Positions 31,424 through 41,817 of a stretch of 64,000 bases of DNA are shown here, piece after piece. The stretch's first letter is position 1, and each line of letters opens with the position of its first letter. This stretch comes from Thereva unica (Eukaryota; Arthropoda; Insecta; Diptera; Therevidae), in contig OX465281.1 in assembly GCA_949987705.1 (NCBI GenBank), positions 178,946,516-179,010,515 on the forward strand, given 5' to 3'. Position numbers and translations under genes: made by a program. Below the pieces are notes generated by a model. That model did not search any database and had not been told where the DNA came from. It saw only the letters and a program-made list of their open reading frames with translations.

Positions 31424-31880
31424 ATGGATTATCTATGGATAGACGACATCCCAGAAATTTCATCGCCACCAAGAACAACTCCATCAACAACAAGGCAGTC
31501 GATAAAACTTACGTCTCCACAGCGGCCAGTAGTTAGGCGACCCTTCGAAGCAGTACCTTGTGGCCCTGAGATTAGGAAGCGGACACAACCACGACCAATT
31601 CCCACAACCAAACCCAGAGGAAGACTAACTCCGCCAGAGCCAACGAGTAATCCCCCAAAAAAAGCGCATTACCTTGGAGGAATATCGGCGACGAAAGCAA
31701 CAGCCACCGCCAGACCTAGACATCCCGGAGGAATTATGGAAGAAAATTCGCCACATTACACTCCCATGGGGTAAGATACGGCAAGCCAAAAGGGCTTTCC
31801 GAATGAAGATGAAGGAAGGAACGCTCAGGTTTACAAAACGATCAAATCAGAAGATTTTTGTCCGTCTTCAAACAAAGTAG
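31424..31880 (+). CDS. Small third ORF of the BEL element, function unknown
   Basis: Between the deleted pol and the 3' LTR, a frame from ATG 31,424 encodes an acidic start (MDYLWIDDIPEI), then a Pro/Thr/Arg-rich stretch. At an A-run near 31,660 the sequence appears to switch frame to one reading RITLEEYRRRKQQPPP and a basic tail ending at 31,880. Together they would make about 150 residues. I do not recognise a family with confidence; the LEEYRRRK motif resembles an extra small protein in some arthropod retroelements. It may be a genuine accessory gene with one frameshift, or captured sequence. Confidence 0.45.
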
Positions 31881-32061
31881 CGCGTGACACAAAACAAACA
31901 TAATGTATAAAGGAACAAAAGAGCAATGAAAATAAAATTAACAAGAATTGTGAATTAAAAAATCATTTATTTATCGCTCCAAAAAAACCATTTATTAAAA
32001 AAAAAAAAAAATCTCAAAAAAAATCTTTCCTTTGAAGCTTAACGCTTCAAGGCGGGGAGAA
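31881..32061 (+). promoter_or_regulatory. 3' untranslated region and polypurine tract
   Basis: A/T-rich sequence with an A-run, then CTTCAAGGCGGGGAGAA immediately before the 3' LTR. The purine run GGCGGGGAGA at 32,051-32,060 is the likely plus-strand primer. Confidence 0.65.
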
Positions 32062-33399
32062 TGTTCCGGCTACACTGAAAAGGAAAAAAACCAAGTGAAA
32101 AGGGATCAATAAATAAAAACACAAACTTTTATATTTCTTGTATTTTATTAAAAATAAACAAACAAAACTACATAAATGAATACAAAAGGTACACAAAATT
32201 CCAAAAAAAACACACGTAAAAAGACATCACTACACAACGAACAACAACAACAAATTCGTACCTGAAAATATAAAAAGTTAATAAAATACAAATACTAAAT
32301 ATACAAGCACTTACCCTGAAAATAATCCAAATTAACGAGAAACACCAACGAGAAATCTATCCAAAGAAAACCCATCAAAAAGCCGTCGGCAAATCGCAAA
32401 ATCTATAAACAAAAGGTTAATTAAAAATATACAACAGATTCCACAAAAACACTTACCTGTCAACCCCAACGAAATAGTTGCCGGCGCCTCCTCCTCAATT
32501 TTATCCCCCACTAAGAACAATCTAAAATATAAACTAAAATTAATATAAATTAAGAAAAAAAGGGACAGGATAAAAAATACTTACCAGAAAACTCCATTTG
32601 ACAGCCGTAAGATAAACAAGAACAGCTGATCAGACATCTAGTACATAACCCGAAATTATGTACTTCGAGAACGAAGCCCCCTGCCAAAGGATAGCCGCAA
32701 CTATTGTTCGAGTAGAAATAAATACCGACGCACAGACGGCGTTAAATCAGATTGCATTCAGTCTTTCTAGCGAATTGGCCTAGAAGATATAAAATCGTCT
32801 TGAGGTTTTCGAAGCAATTTCAAACAAAAAAAGCGGTATTGAAGCTTTTTCCTATCTTAGAATCTGCTAAAGTACTGAGTTAGCATTCTAAAGGGAATCA
32901 CAGTGAGATTTCTCACCAAAAACTTAATACGCAAAAATTGATTTGCAGCAACTATCGAACACGAGAGGGACCCCGATACCCTGAGAAACAACAAACACAC
33001 CAGCAGCGAGGCAGTGCAGCAAAGCAGTGCGCAGGCAGCAAATCAGTGCGCAGGCAGCAACTATCAAAGGCAGCTTCTATAAGTTATTGCATCTGAGTAC
33101 AACAGGCAACATTCCTGGCACTTGGGCAGCTAATTGCAGAGGTCCATCGAAAACCATACAACCCGACATCCAGGTGGCGTTAGTAATTTTTCCAACAAAA
33201 ACAAATAAAATATTAAATCTTAACAAGTAAATTGATTTAATTAAGTATATCAAAATTATATTAGAATTATATTCGAAAGGATTAATTATCAAATCAAATA
33301 AAACATTAGTTAGTTATTTGGAAAGGTTCATCTTTTATTGAATCGCACCCTTCCGGCACCTTCATATATATTCAGAAATTAAAGTGCTAATTCTGAACA
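32062..33399 (+). repeat. BEL 3' LTR (1,338 bp)
   Basis: It matches the 5' LTR with scattered single changes and one 19-bp tandem duplication near 33,030-33,060 (CAGTGCGCAGGCAGCAA repeated). It is followed by ACGGT. Confidence 0.95.
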
Positions 33400-33404
33400 A
33401 CGGT

Positions 33405-35436
33405 GAATCATCGTGGCCGAATCGGTGGAGGTATTTCCTATACCCCCCATGTCCGCTCAGGAACTGCGTGAGGTCGTAACTTACTTCCCCACGCTCCCTC
33501 AAAACCCATACTTCCACGTTAGGGATAAGTCTGTGGGTCCAACAACCCTTAACAGACTCGTCCCATTTCCCCTGCCATTCCCTTAAGGACTCACAGCGCG
33601 CAATCTGCCGCCGTACCCTTCTCGGCTGTCACCTACCATATTCTGGGTCATAGAGACGCATGCCCTCCCTCGCCAGAATATCTACAGGAATCATCCCCGC
33701 TATCACGCACGCCGCATCGTCGGACGTGGTCCTGTACGCGCAGCAAGCGCGGAATGCACTTAACCTATATGCGGCCCTCCATTTCCTGCAATTTGCAGTC
33801 CTGTTTAACGCTGCTGCCCACACTGGCGCTGCGTATAACAGGACTGAGCTGACCACCCTCCCCAAGAGGAGGCGGCGACTCGGTCTAGGGCCCCCAACAT
33901 TGGGCAGCATTCTTGCGAGTGCTGCACAAATCGCAGAAGCTTTGTCTGCCGTGCCCTCCAAGTGCGCTTTGAAAGTTAACCCGATCATCACTCCCAGGTA
34001 CCTTAGAGCGGGCTGTGAGTGGATGATCTGTTCCCCTACCTTGATCCTCACGGATACTGGCTTTCGCCGTTTGCTGATCACCACTGCTTCAGTTTTGTGC
34101 TCTGCAAGTTCAGCCCAGCGCGTTCTAATCACGCTTTTATTTCCCAGACCGCTTCGTTCGCATACAGTTCGATGTCATCTGGGTGTTTTCCTTCGACAAC
34201 TACCCCGATATCATTTGCGAACCCGATCGCCACTGCTTCTTTTGGAAGACGAAGCCCCAACACATCATTGTACATTGCGATCCATAGGAGAGGGCCCAGG
34301 ACGGAACCTTGCGGGACACCGCATGTTGTCCCGAACACTTTAGGACCATCATCCGAATCACAATGAAGCGACCTACCCTGCAGGTAGTCGGCCACTACAC
34401 GCACTAGGTACTTAGGTGTGCCTAGATTGAACAACGCCTCAACTATTTTGCTCCACCTCGCTGAGTTGAAAGCATTTTTTACGTCGAGGGTTATCAGTGC
34501 GCAGCAGTGATTTTTCTCTATGGCGGCTTTTGCTATGCCCACCACCATATTGATTGCATTAGTAGTCGTCCTTGCCTTTCTGAAGCCGAATTGCTTGTCC
34601 GACAGGCCGCCTGCCCTTTCGACGCTAGGGAGAATCCTGTTACAGATCACCCGCTCGAAAAGTTTGCCTATGCAACTAAGGAGGCATATCGGTCTGTAGG
34701 ACGATGGGTCCCCTAAAGGCTTGTTCGGCTTCGGTAGGAGCACGAGTTTCTGCTGTTTCCATCGCTCCGGGAAGATCCCCTCTCTCAGGCACGCTGTGAA
34801 GACTTCAGCGAACCTGTCTGGCGCTATTTAAGCTGCTAGCTTCGCCGCTTTATTTGGTATGCCATCCATGCCAGGGGCCTTATTGATGGCTACCTTTTTT
34901 GCAGCCTCCAGAATCTCATCTGCGGACACCGCAGGTACCTCTTCTGGGTCCACCTGAAGGGTGGGTAGTTCAGCGGCGCGTACGTTCTGTGGAAACAAGA
35001 CGTACACAATGCTCTGGAGCAGCGCGGGGCAGGTGATCGGCGGAGAGCGTTTGCCCTTGACCGCTGACATAACCATTTTATAGGCTCCACCCCAGGGGTC
35101 CGAGTCTGCTTCTCTGCACAATCTTTTGAAGTGCTCGGATTTACTTCTAGCGATGGCCTTGTTCAGCCTTCTCCTCGCTTCCTTGTATCTCTGAAGGAGT
35201 TCATCGAAATCAGGACGGTTCCGATTTCTTTGAGTTCTCCTTCTCGCTTTCAGGCAGGCCCTTCGGCATTCGTTGATTTCGGCGTTCCACCAGAAGTTTG
35301 GTGGGTGTTGCCGATTGCCGGCGCGCCGAGGCATGGATGCATCACATGCCTGTTTTACTGAATCTTCGATTCGCTCTGACCCTTCCCTGGCACCTCCTGC
35401 CGACCTCGCATCATGCAGGAATACTTCCTCGAACAC
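33405..35436 (-). pseudogene. R1-like LINE, 5' part (post-endonuclease to RT C-terminus)
   Basis: Read on the minus strand: 35,436-34,828 is the region after the endonuclease, ending NKAPGMDGIPNKAAK. A stop at 34,828-34,830 is followed in the same frame by RT (LLPKPNKPLGDPSSYRPI, GFRKARTT, LDVKNAFNS, TTCGVPQGSVLGP). The RT active site reads GFANDI at 34,207-34,224, with Asn where the first catalytic Asp of the FADD box belongs. A frame change near 34,130 leads to the C-terminal part, which continues to 33,405 and, beyond the BEL insertion, to the zinc finger at 26,614. The endonuclease is missing: homology ends at the (TA)n tract at 35,449. It lies opposite in direction to the CR1-like LINE next door. 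Confidence 0.9.
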
Positions 35437-35448
35437 CTCTGTGTCGAG

Positions 35449-35449
35449 T

Positions 35450-35544
<95 letters not shown>
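35449..35544. repeat. (TA)n microsatellite, left flank of a LINE
   Basis: An almost pure TA dinucleotide run with a single G interruption. Open frames encoding alternating Tyr-Ile through it are artefacts of the repeat. Confidence 0.97.
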
Positions 35545-35547
<3 letters not shown>

Positions 35548-36536
35548 ACGATGTCCAATCGGTAAATGCCCGGCTTGACCAGCTGTCCGACACACTGGTC
35601 TCTTTCTCAACGAGCTCGAGTTCTCTCGTGGCCAAATTCCACGAGCTCTCATCTCGAGTCTCCACGGTCTTAGATACCGTCGACGATTTACAATCAGTGA
35701 TCCTTAACCCTGGTGCTCTTACTTCTTCCGTTTCAGCTGAAACCTCGGCCCCTCTTTCTGCAGTGCTAACTGATATTAAAAGTTGTACGATGCGTGTCAG
35801 GACTGAAGTCGAGTCGTTATCTCGTACAGCGACTCAAAATTACTCAGCCCTGAACTTATTATCGGAAAAATTTTGTGCTTTCGATAGTAAGCATCCCTGT
35901 GCCGCTCACTGTAAAGAGGTGCAATGCGAACCTCCAGCCACCGCTCCTCCAGAGGTTGATATTACCGTTGGCCTTTCCACAGTACCCGTGGAGAACCGGC
36001 TGGCTCCGAACCAGCCAAAACCCTGCAACAAACCTAAAGGCAGACGCAGTCGTAAAGCGACCTTTACAGAGGTGGTCTCTATGAACTCCTCTGTTAGCTT
36101 GTCGGTTCCCGCTCCTTTACTTCCAATGAACTCATCTGATACGTCATCTAACTTCTCTGGCAATATTAGTGAGCAAGTTGACGCTGGGGTTACTAGGTCT
36201 TCAGTAACCTGTACCAGCCTTGTGACGGTACCCAAGCCGCGAAATATTTTCATTTCGCGCTTTTCCCCTGACACTACGCCAGGGGCAATTAAAGATTATT
36301 TAAAGGAAAAAGAAATAAACCCTGAAACAATCTCCTGCAGAAAGATTAGCAATTCTTCCAAACCGGTCGCGTCCTTTGTTCTGTCTGCACCACCCAGTAC
36401 CGCTGAAAACCCGACACTCTGGCCTCCCGGTGCCTTCTCTAAATACTTTGTTCCCCGAACACGTGTACATCGCACTCCTGACTCTCGCCAGGTTTCAAAA
36501 AACTTAAGACGCTCACCCTCTATTACCAAAACGTAA
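35545..36536 (+). pseudogene. LINE ORF1, C-terminal part
   Basis: From the TA tract an open frame runs to 36,536. It starts [20 protein letters not shown], a coiled-coil-like stretch rich in Ser and Leu. A Pro/Ser/Lys-rich middle follows (KPKGRRSRKATFTEVV). Near the end is a fold like the RRM-type or PRE region of ORF1 proteins (NIFISRFSPDTTPGAIKDYL). The true start is lost at the truncation. It overlaps the beginning of ORF2 by a few dozen bases, in another frame. Confidence 0.75.
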
Positions 36537-36967
36537 GAGGAGTGAGGTCGAAAACCCACGATGTGTTTCTATCAACCTCGGCCAGCGATTTTGATATAAT
36601 CGCTTTTACGGAAACATGGTTATATGGTGGGATCCTCAATGCCGAACTATTCGACTCCTCCTTCCAAGTTTTTCGGAGGGATAGATATAATGACTCGGAG
36701 GCTCGTGGAGGTGGTTTACTACTTGCTTGTAATAACCGTCTCAATTGCTCTTCAATAACGCTTCCTAGTTTTTCCAACTCTTTGGACATTGAGCTTCTCG
36801 CTCTTAAAGTCTCTCTTGCCCACAATAACCTGTTCTTGATCTGCTGTTACATCCCACCCAATATGCTCAGCACTCTTGACGATGAAGGTCATAACCTTTA
36901 TGATATCCTAATTTCCTGCATTAATCATATCCAGAGATGGATTCTAAAGACGAAATCCTACTTTTAG
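36500..36967 (+). pseudogene. LINE ORF2, endonuclease domain (first part)
   Basis: The frame contains LYYQNVRGVRSKTHD, the opening of an APE-type endonuclease, then DIIAFTETWL with the catalytic Glu, and RGGGLLLACNN. It ends at 36,967, where a frameshift near 36,940-36,960 moves the reading to the next segment, which resumes with LLLGDFNLP. No separate ATG is evident within the overlap with ORF1. Confidence 0.85.
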
Positions 36968-39387
36968 GTGATTTTAATTTACCCAATGTTCAATGGGTAT
37001 CTTGTGATGACGACGATAACTACCTCCCTGAAAACAACCTTAATTTTAGGGAGTCCAGCTTTCTGAATTCCCTATTCTCATGCGGCCTGAACCAAATGAG
37101 TGGTGTGAATAATATTTTAGGAAGGCGGTTAGATCTTGTATTCTTTTCCGACTCAGACAACATGAATGTTGAGCCTAGCTCAATTGTCTTGTCACCTGTC
37201 GATAATTATCACCCTCCTCTCCTACTGAGCTATTGTTCTGTCTTTAACAATAAGCCAATCCCAGAGGAGTCAACCTTTACCTTCAACTTTAAAAAAGCCA
37301 ACCTTGAGGAACTGTCATCCAAGCTCACTTCGGTCGACTTCAATTGGTTGCTCTCACATAATGAGTTGGATGTCGATGTAGCCAGATTTTACTCCGTCCT
37401 GTATGAAACTTTCGCATCCTGTGTACCTATCGAGCCGTTAAAATCATCCAGATCATCCCCACCGTGGTACAACAACGAGTTGAGACGTACCAAAAACCTG
37501 AAGAATAATCTCTGGAAAAACTACCTGAAGAAGAAAGACACTGCGAGTTTCGATGCATTTCTCAATTGCTATGACCAATTTCATGCTCTCTCCGAAACCC
37601 TCTATAAAGAGTACCTCAGAAACATGGAAGGTAAAGTGTTTGGTGATTCCAGAGCATTCTTTCAATTTATCAACACAAAGAAAAAAGTTGATAATTACCC
37701 TTACACCATGAAATACGAGAACTCCCTTAGTTCTAATTCAGCAGAAATTTGTGACAATTTTGCATCGTTCTTCCTCAAATCTTTCTCGTCCCCTGTATTC
37801 CAACCAGATGAAGACAATTTTCGACATATCAATGCAATCCAAGCGGCTCAAAACTTTTCCCTGTCTATAACCAGGGATGATATCTCGAAGCATATAAATG
37901 AACTTCCACAAGACTTTTCGTCCGGCCCTGATGGAGTCCCTCCAGCTGTTCTAAAATCCTGTGCAGGGGCCCTACTGTCTCCTCTTCTATGTTTATTTCA
38001 AAAATCCCTAAATAAAGGGCGCTTCCCAACCTTATGGAAGAACTCTTTTATAATACCTGTTCATAAGAAAGGCTGTAAAAACGAAATATCTAATTATAGG
38101 CCGATTGCGAAGTTATCGTCTATACCAAAACTCTTCGAATCTATTATTTATTCTGCTATCGCCCCTATCTGCAAGAGGCTTATCTCAACAAACCAACATG
38201 GTTTTCTTGCAGCCCGTTCCACTACTACTAATTTACTGGAGTTCTCTTCACACACAATTAGAGGCTTTGTCACTGGCTGCCAAACTGACTGTGTCTATAC
38301 AGATTTTAGTAAGGCTTTCGACAAGCTCTCCCACTCTATTATAGTTCTTAAACTAAAGAAATTAGGCTTTCCGCATGCCCTTGTGGATTGGTTCCAGTCG
38401 TACTTAGCCGATAGAACCTACCAGGTTCTATTCCGAGGAGTCAAATCGAAGAATATCGAAGCGTCCTCTGGAGTCCCGCAAGGCAGTCATCTTGGCCCTC
38501 TTCTTTTTATTTTATCAATTGACGATATTGTTACCCTGCTAAAGCACTGTAAAATCCTTATTTACGCTGATGACATCAAACTGTATCGCCACATAAGGAG
38601 TATAGAGGATTGCAAACTTCTGCAAGCAGATCTAAACACCTTCTATTCTTGGTGTTCCAACAACAACCTTGTGCTTAATATTAGTAAATGCGAGATCATG
38701 ACTTTTTATAGGAAACGTGGTATTATAACTTATGACTATACTTTCCTTGACAACAAGGTCTCCCGTACTGAATCTGTAATCGATCTTGGGGTTAGGTTAG
38801 AAAGTAAGTTGGATTTCTCCACCCACATCAATTATATCTCCTCCAAGGGCAATTCAGTCCTGGGATTTATAAAAAGATGGTCCAAAGAGTTCAACAACCC
38901 CCTCGTCACTAAACACCTGTACGTATCTTTGGTTAGGCCTTTGCTTGACTACGCTTCCCAGGTATGGTCTCCTTACTACTCCTCCCATGTTAGTAGAATC
39001 GAATCGGTTCAAAGGAAGTTCGTCCGGTTTGCACTCAGCCACCTCCCATGGGATGACCCACTCGCTCTTCCGCCTTATGAGAACAGACTTAAATTGCTCA
39101 ACTTAAGCTCCCTTCATAAGCGCCGCGAGGTCGCTGACGTTATATTCGTTCATCGACTGATGAATGACAAGGTGGACTCTGGTTTCTTAAGAAACCGCGT
39201 GTCATTTAGAGTGAATAACTACAACCTGAGAGGTGAACCTCTTTTGCACATTAATTCCTCTAACACCAATTATGGCATGTTCGAACCCGTTAATCGCATG
39301 CTTATAAATACTAACAACAATAGGAGTGTGTTTAGCTTGCTAACCAGTGAAGTTGTCCTTAAAAGGACCCTTCTCAATGTGGCGTGA
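36937..39387 (+). CDS. LINE ORF2, end of endonuclease plus reverse transcriptase
   Basis: The frame of 816 codons begins at the GDFN motif of the endonuclease. RT motifs are all present: SGPDGVPPAVL, NYRPIAKLSSIPKLFE, QHGFLAARSTTTNLLE, CVYTDFSKAFDKL, SGVPQGSHLGP and the catalytic IYADDIKLY (38,559-38,585). The C-terminal part (LVRPLLDYASQVWSPY, RRFVRF-like) is typical of the CR1/Jockey group. It would nick DNA and prime reverse transcription at the target. Only the frameshift at the endonuclease disables it. Confidence 0.9.
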   Translation: MDSKDEILLLGDFNLPNVQWVSCDDDDNYLPENNLNFRESSFLNSLFSCGLNQMSGVNNILGRRLDLVFFSDSDNMNVEPSSIVLSPVDNYHPPLLLSYCSVFNNKPIPEESTFTFNFKKANLEELSSKLTSVDFNWLLSHNELDVDVARFYSVLYETFASCVPIEPLKSSRSSPPWYNNELRRTKNLKNNLWKNYLKKKDTASFDAFLNCYDQFHALSETLYKEYLRNMEGKVFGDSRAFFQFINTKKKVDNYPYTMKYENSLSSNSAEICDNFASFFLKSFSSPVFQPDEDNFRHINAIQAAQNFSLSITRDDISKHINELPQDFSSGPDGVPPAVLKSCAGALLSPLLCLFQKSLNKGRFPTLWKNSFIIPVHKKGCKNEISNYRPIAKLSSIPKLFESIIYSAIAPICKRLISTNQHGFLAARSTTTNLLEFSSHTIRGFVTGCQTDCVYTDFSKAFDKLSHSIIVLKLKKLGFPHALVDWFQSYLADRTYQVLFRGVKSKNIEASSGVPQGSHLGPLLFILSIDDIVTLLKHCKILIYADDIKLYRHIRSIEDCKLLQADLNTFYSWCSNNNLVLNISKCEIMTFYRKRGIITYDYTFLDNKVSRTESVIDLGVRLESKLDFSTHINYISSKGNSVLGFIKRWSKEFNNPLVTKHLYVSLVRPLLDYASQVWSPYYSSHVSRIESVQRKFVRFALSHLPWDDPLALPPYENRLKLLNLSSLHKRREVADVIFVHRLMNDKVDSGFLRNRVSFRVNNYNLRGEPLLHINSSNTNYGMFEPVNRMLINTNNNRSVFSLLTSEVVLKRTLLNVA

Positions 39388-39553
39388 CTCTCTACGTGCT
39401 CCACTTCCTTTTTAGTTTTGCATGCTCCTCTGTTTAATGTTTTTGATCTATTATGTTTTTAATATTTTATGTTTGCATGTCTCAGCTGAGCCACGGCAGT
39501 GGTAAATATTTCTCAGCCCTGCTGGGAAGTGTGCCTTCTGTCTTAGAAGGGAA
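39388..39553 (+). other. LINE 3' UTR
   Basis: G/C-poor sequence after the ORF2 stop, with GAGCCACGGCAGTGG and a CAGCCCTGCTGGG imperfect hairpin before the TA tract. No poly(A) tail; the TA repeat follows directly. Confidence 0.6.
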
Positions 39554-39840
<287 letters not shown>

Positions 39841-40004
39841 TATCACAATATAAGCAACGATCAAGCAAAATTTGTTTGTAAATAGAATATAATTACATAA
39901 GCAAGATTCATGCAAAACTTGCTTCTTTGTTTTTATCAAAAAATTTTATATAGTATATATGTATGTATATGAGTAAACTTAAATGTTAAAGTAAATGAAT
40001 ATAC

Positions 40005-40191
40005 AACAACTATTATGCTACGACCTTCACTTTTGAAGTTATTAACAATTTTAATAGTGAAACTGGCTCTATTTCGTTCTTTTTTTGTGCTTTTTCACCT
40101 GAGTTTTGTCGAAAAGTACCAAATAAGCACCAACTTTTGCGTTAAAATTGCTAATAACTTCAAAAGTAAAGGTCGTAGCATAATAGTTGTT
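40005..40191. mobile_element. 187-bp MITE with ~48-bp inverted ends
   Basis: AACAACTATTATGCTACGAC at 40,005 pairs with its complement ending at 40,191, and pairing continues through ACTTTTGAAGTTATTA with single mismatches. No clear duplication is visible. A 63-codon frame spans it but has no domain. Confidence 0.85.
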
Positions 40192-40743
40192 AGACATTAT
40201 TCATAGGAAATTGTCCAAGCCTTCCAATTTTGTAAAACAAAATATTGGTTTATTACGTATTTTTTGGAGAAAAAGGTGGTTGAAGTGGAAATTTTAGTGA
40301 AAAAAAAAACAACAAAATTTTGTCTTTGATGACTCATAACTCTGGATGTTGGTGGGTTGACCCCTTGACTTTTACAGATTTAGATAGGTGGGAGTATTCT
40401 GCGTAGATTGATGTCTTATTCATTAAAATATCTAAAAAGGTGACAAAAATACAGGGTAATATGTAAACCTCTACCAAAAAAACTTCAAAACGCCATATCT
40501 CGAAAACGAAAACGCCATATCTCGAAAACGGTACCCCCCCACTTTTACTTTTTTTTGCGATAATTTTTTATGTACTATTTGCCATTTTCCTTTGTACCAT
40601 GAGTAACGGAACACCCTGTATTTCTTGCGATACTTAATTTGAGGGTAAAATATTATTTTATCCCCGTTCACAAAAAAAAAAAAAATTAATTGTAATGCGC
40701 TTTTACCTGCGTGCTTTGCAGTCGGGGTCGCCAATATGGCTCC
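40192..40743. other. Unassigned A/T-rich DNA
   Basis: A short direct repeat (AACGCCATATCTCGAAAACG, twice in a row at ~40,487-40,530) is the only structure seen. No gene is recognised. Confidence 0.35.
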
Positions 40744-41092
40744 TGTATTCCGGGGATCTTTTGAATTAAACACGTTTTTATTTTTGTACTTAGAAATTTA
40801 TTATTGTTTTATCACATTTTTAACTATGGAATTAAATTGAATTATTTTATTGGTATAATACATGTACGCACGCACGATGTCACGGGTAGGGGAGAGAGCC
40901 TTTTTGATAGTAGTGATCAAACGGAGATGCCGGAAATTGGCTAGCTCGATATGGACGGGGGAAAACGGCAAGATCACTGAACTTTGCGTTCGGTGATCGA
41001 TTGAGTGTTCCGACTGATCGTTTTGATCGTGTCGGAAGTTGTTGTGTGACATTGCGTAAAGTTTGTTAATTAAACTTTACGCGGTCACTACA
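40744..41092 (-). repeat. Candidate LTR with adjacent primer-site-like sequence
   Basis: On the minus strand a 349-bp segment starts TGTAGTGACCGCG and ends CCGGAATACA, i.e. TG...CA. It contains AATAAA-type signals. Nine bases beyond the end is TTGGCGACCCCGACTGC, which resembles a retroelement primer site. No second LTR, coding region or target duplication is present, so it is a candidate only. Confidence 0.4.
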
Positions 41093-41673
41093 GTTCTTTC
41101 CACCAAGCTTGTGACTGTCCCAATTAGGGTTGCTACCTTTTTTACATTTAAATATAGTATTTTTTCTCTAAAACTTTAAAAAATATAGTACTTTTAGAAA
41201 TTTTGCAGAAATAAATAGTACGAGCTCGTTTTTAAATATTATTTATTTTTCCAAGTACATATATTTATCATTACTTTTGGCCTTATTTTTTTTATGTGAC
41301 ACACTAGAGACTTAGGGAAGGCCCCTTTGTACTGTCGACCATGTATTTTTATTTTTTGAAATGTCGAACAGCAGCTCTAGTCGGAAGATAGAGAGAGAAG
41401 TGAAGGAAAGAACTGTCACAACCTAGCTGCGGTATTTTTATTTCACCTACTCCCAAATCCACCTTTCACGACGCTGACATCGGGGCATCGAGAACAACTC
41501 GTTGGAGTGCCTCCTGAAACGAGTTGAATCTCATCAACCAACCGATTACATGCGCTTGGTGGAGCGGGGAAGAGAACTAGTGAAGGCTATGACAGGAGGA
41601 GTCAGGAATGCAAAGAGGGAAGAAGAAATAAGGAAAGTTATGTAGGCGGGAAATTGGGAAAGGCTAGGACCGT

Positions 41674-41747
41674 GGCACCGCCGGGAATCGAACCCGGGAC
41701 CTCTGGGGATTGTAGTCAGGCGCCTTACCCCTAGACTACCGAGTCCC
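41674..41747 (-). ncRNA. tRNA-like sequence, probably SINE head
   Basis: On the minus strand 74 bases resemble a tRNA. There is an A-box-like TAGTCTAGGGGTAAGG, a perfect T-arm stem with loop TTCGATT (CCGGG/CCCGG) and a matching B box GGTTCGATTCC. The acceptor ends do not pair well, so a functional tRNA is unlikely. The sequence continues into pyrimidine-rich DNA, as in a tRNA-derived SINE or a co-opted piece of the hAT-like element. Confidence 0.55.
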
Positions 41748-41817
41748 ACTAATAAGGTCTTATTGCTTAAGAAATAATCATACGCATCTGTGCAGCCCAA
41801 CTGCATATTAATATAAA

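Larger units (their letters stand above)
26619..33399 (+). mobile_element. BEL/Pao LTR retrotransposon inserted in an R1-like LINE
   Basis: Long LTRs (1,319 and 1,338 bp) starting TGTTCCGGCTAC and ending CTGAACA enclose a Gag-protease gene, a partial RT-RNase H, an extra small frame and a polypurine tract. ACGGT occurs at 26,614-26,618 and 33,400-33,404, the 5-bp duplication usual for BEL/Pao. Integrase is deleted, as is a middle section of Pol before the RT palm. LTR similarity is very high, so it is a recent insertion of an already or soon-after defective copy. Confidence 0.94.
35545..39553 (+). mobile_element. CR1/Jockey-group LINE, 5'-truncated
   Basis: The order is ORF1 fragment, ORF2 endonuclease, ORF2 reverse transcriptase, 3' UTR. 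Both ends abut (TA)n tracts. ORF1 lacks its start and ORF2 has one frameshift; otherwise the coding regions are long and clean, so it is fairly recent. Clade assignment (CR1/Jockey superfamily) rests on RT motifs and is moderate. Confidence 0.88.

Noticed and set aside
33660..34366. 227- and 115-codon plus-strand frames
   Set aside because: They are antisense to the R1-like LINE RT, whose motifs are unmistakable on the minus strand.
35355..35665. Open frames of alternating Tyr-Ile on both strands
   Set aside because: They are translations of the (TA)n microsatellite; the same happens at 39,453-39,939.
41674..41747. Functional tRNA gene
   Set aside because: T arm and B box are good, but the acceptor ends do not pair and it lies inside a transposon; called tRNA-like.
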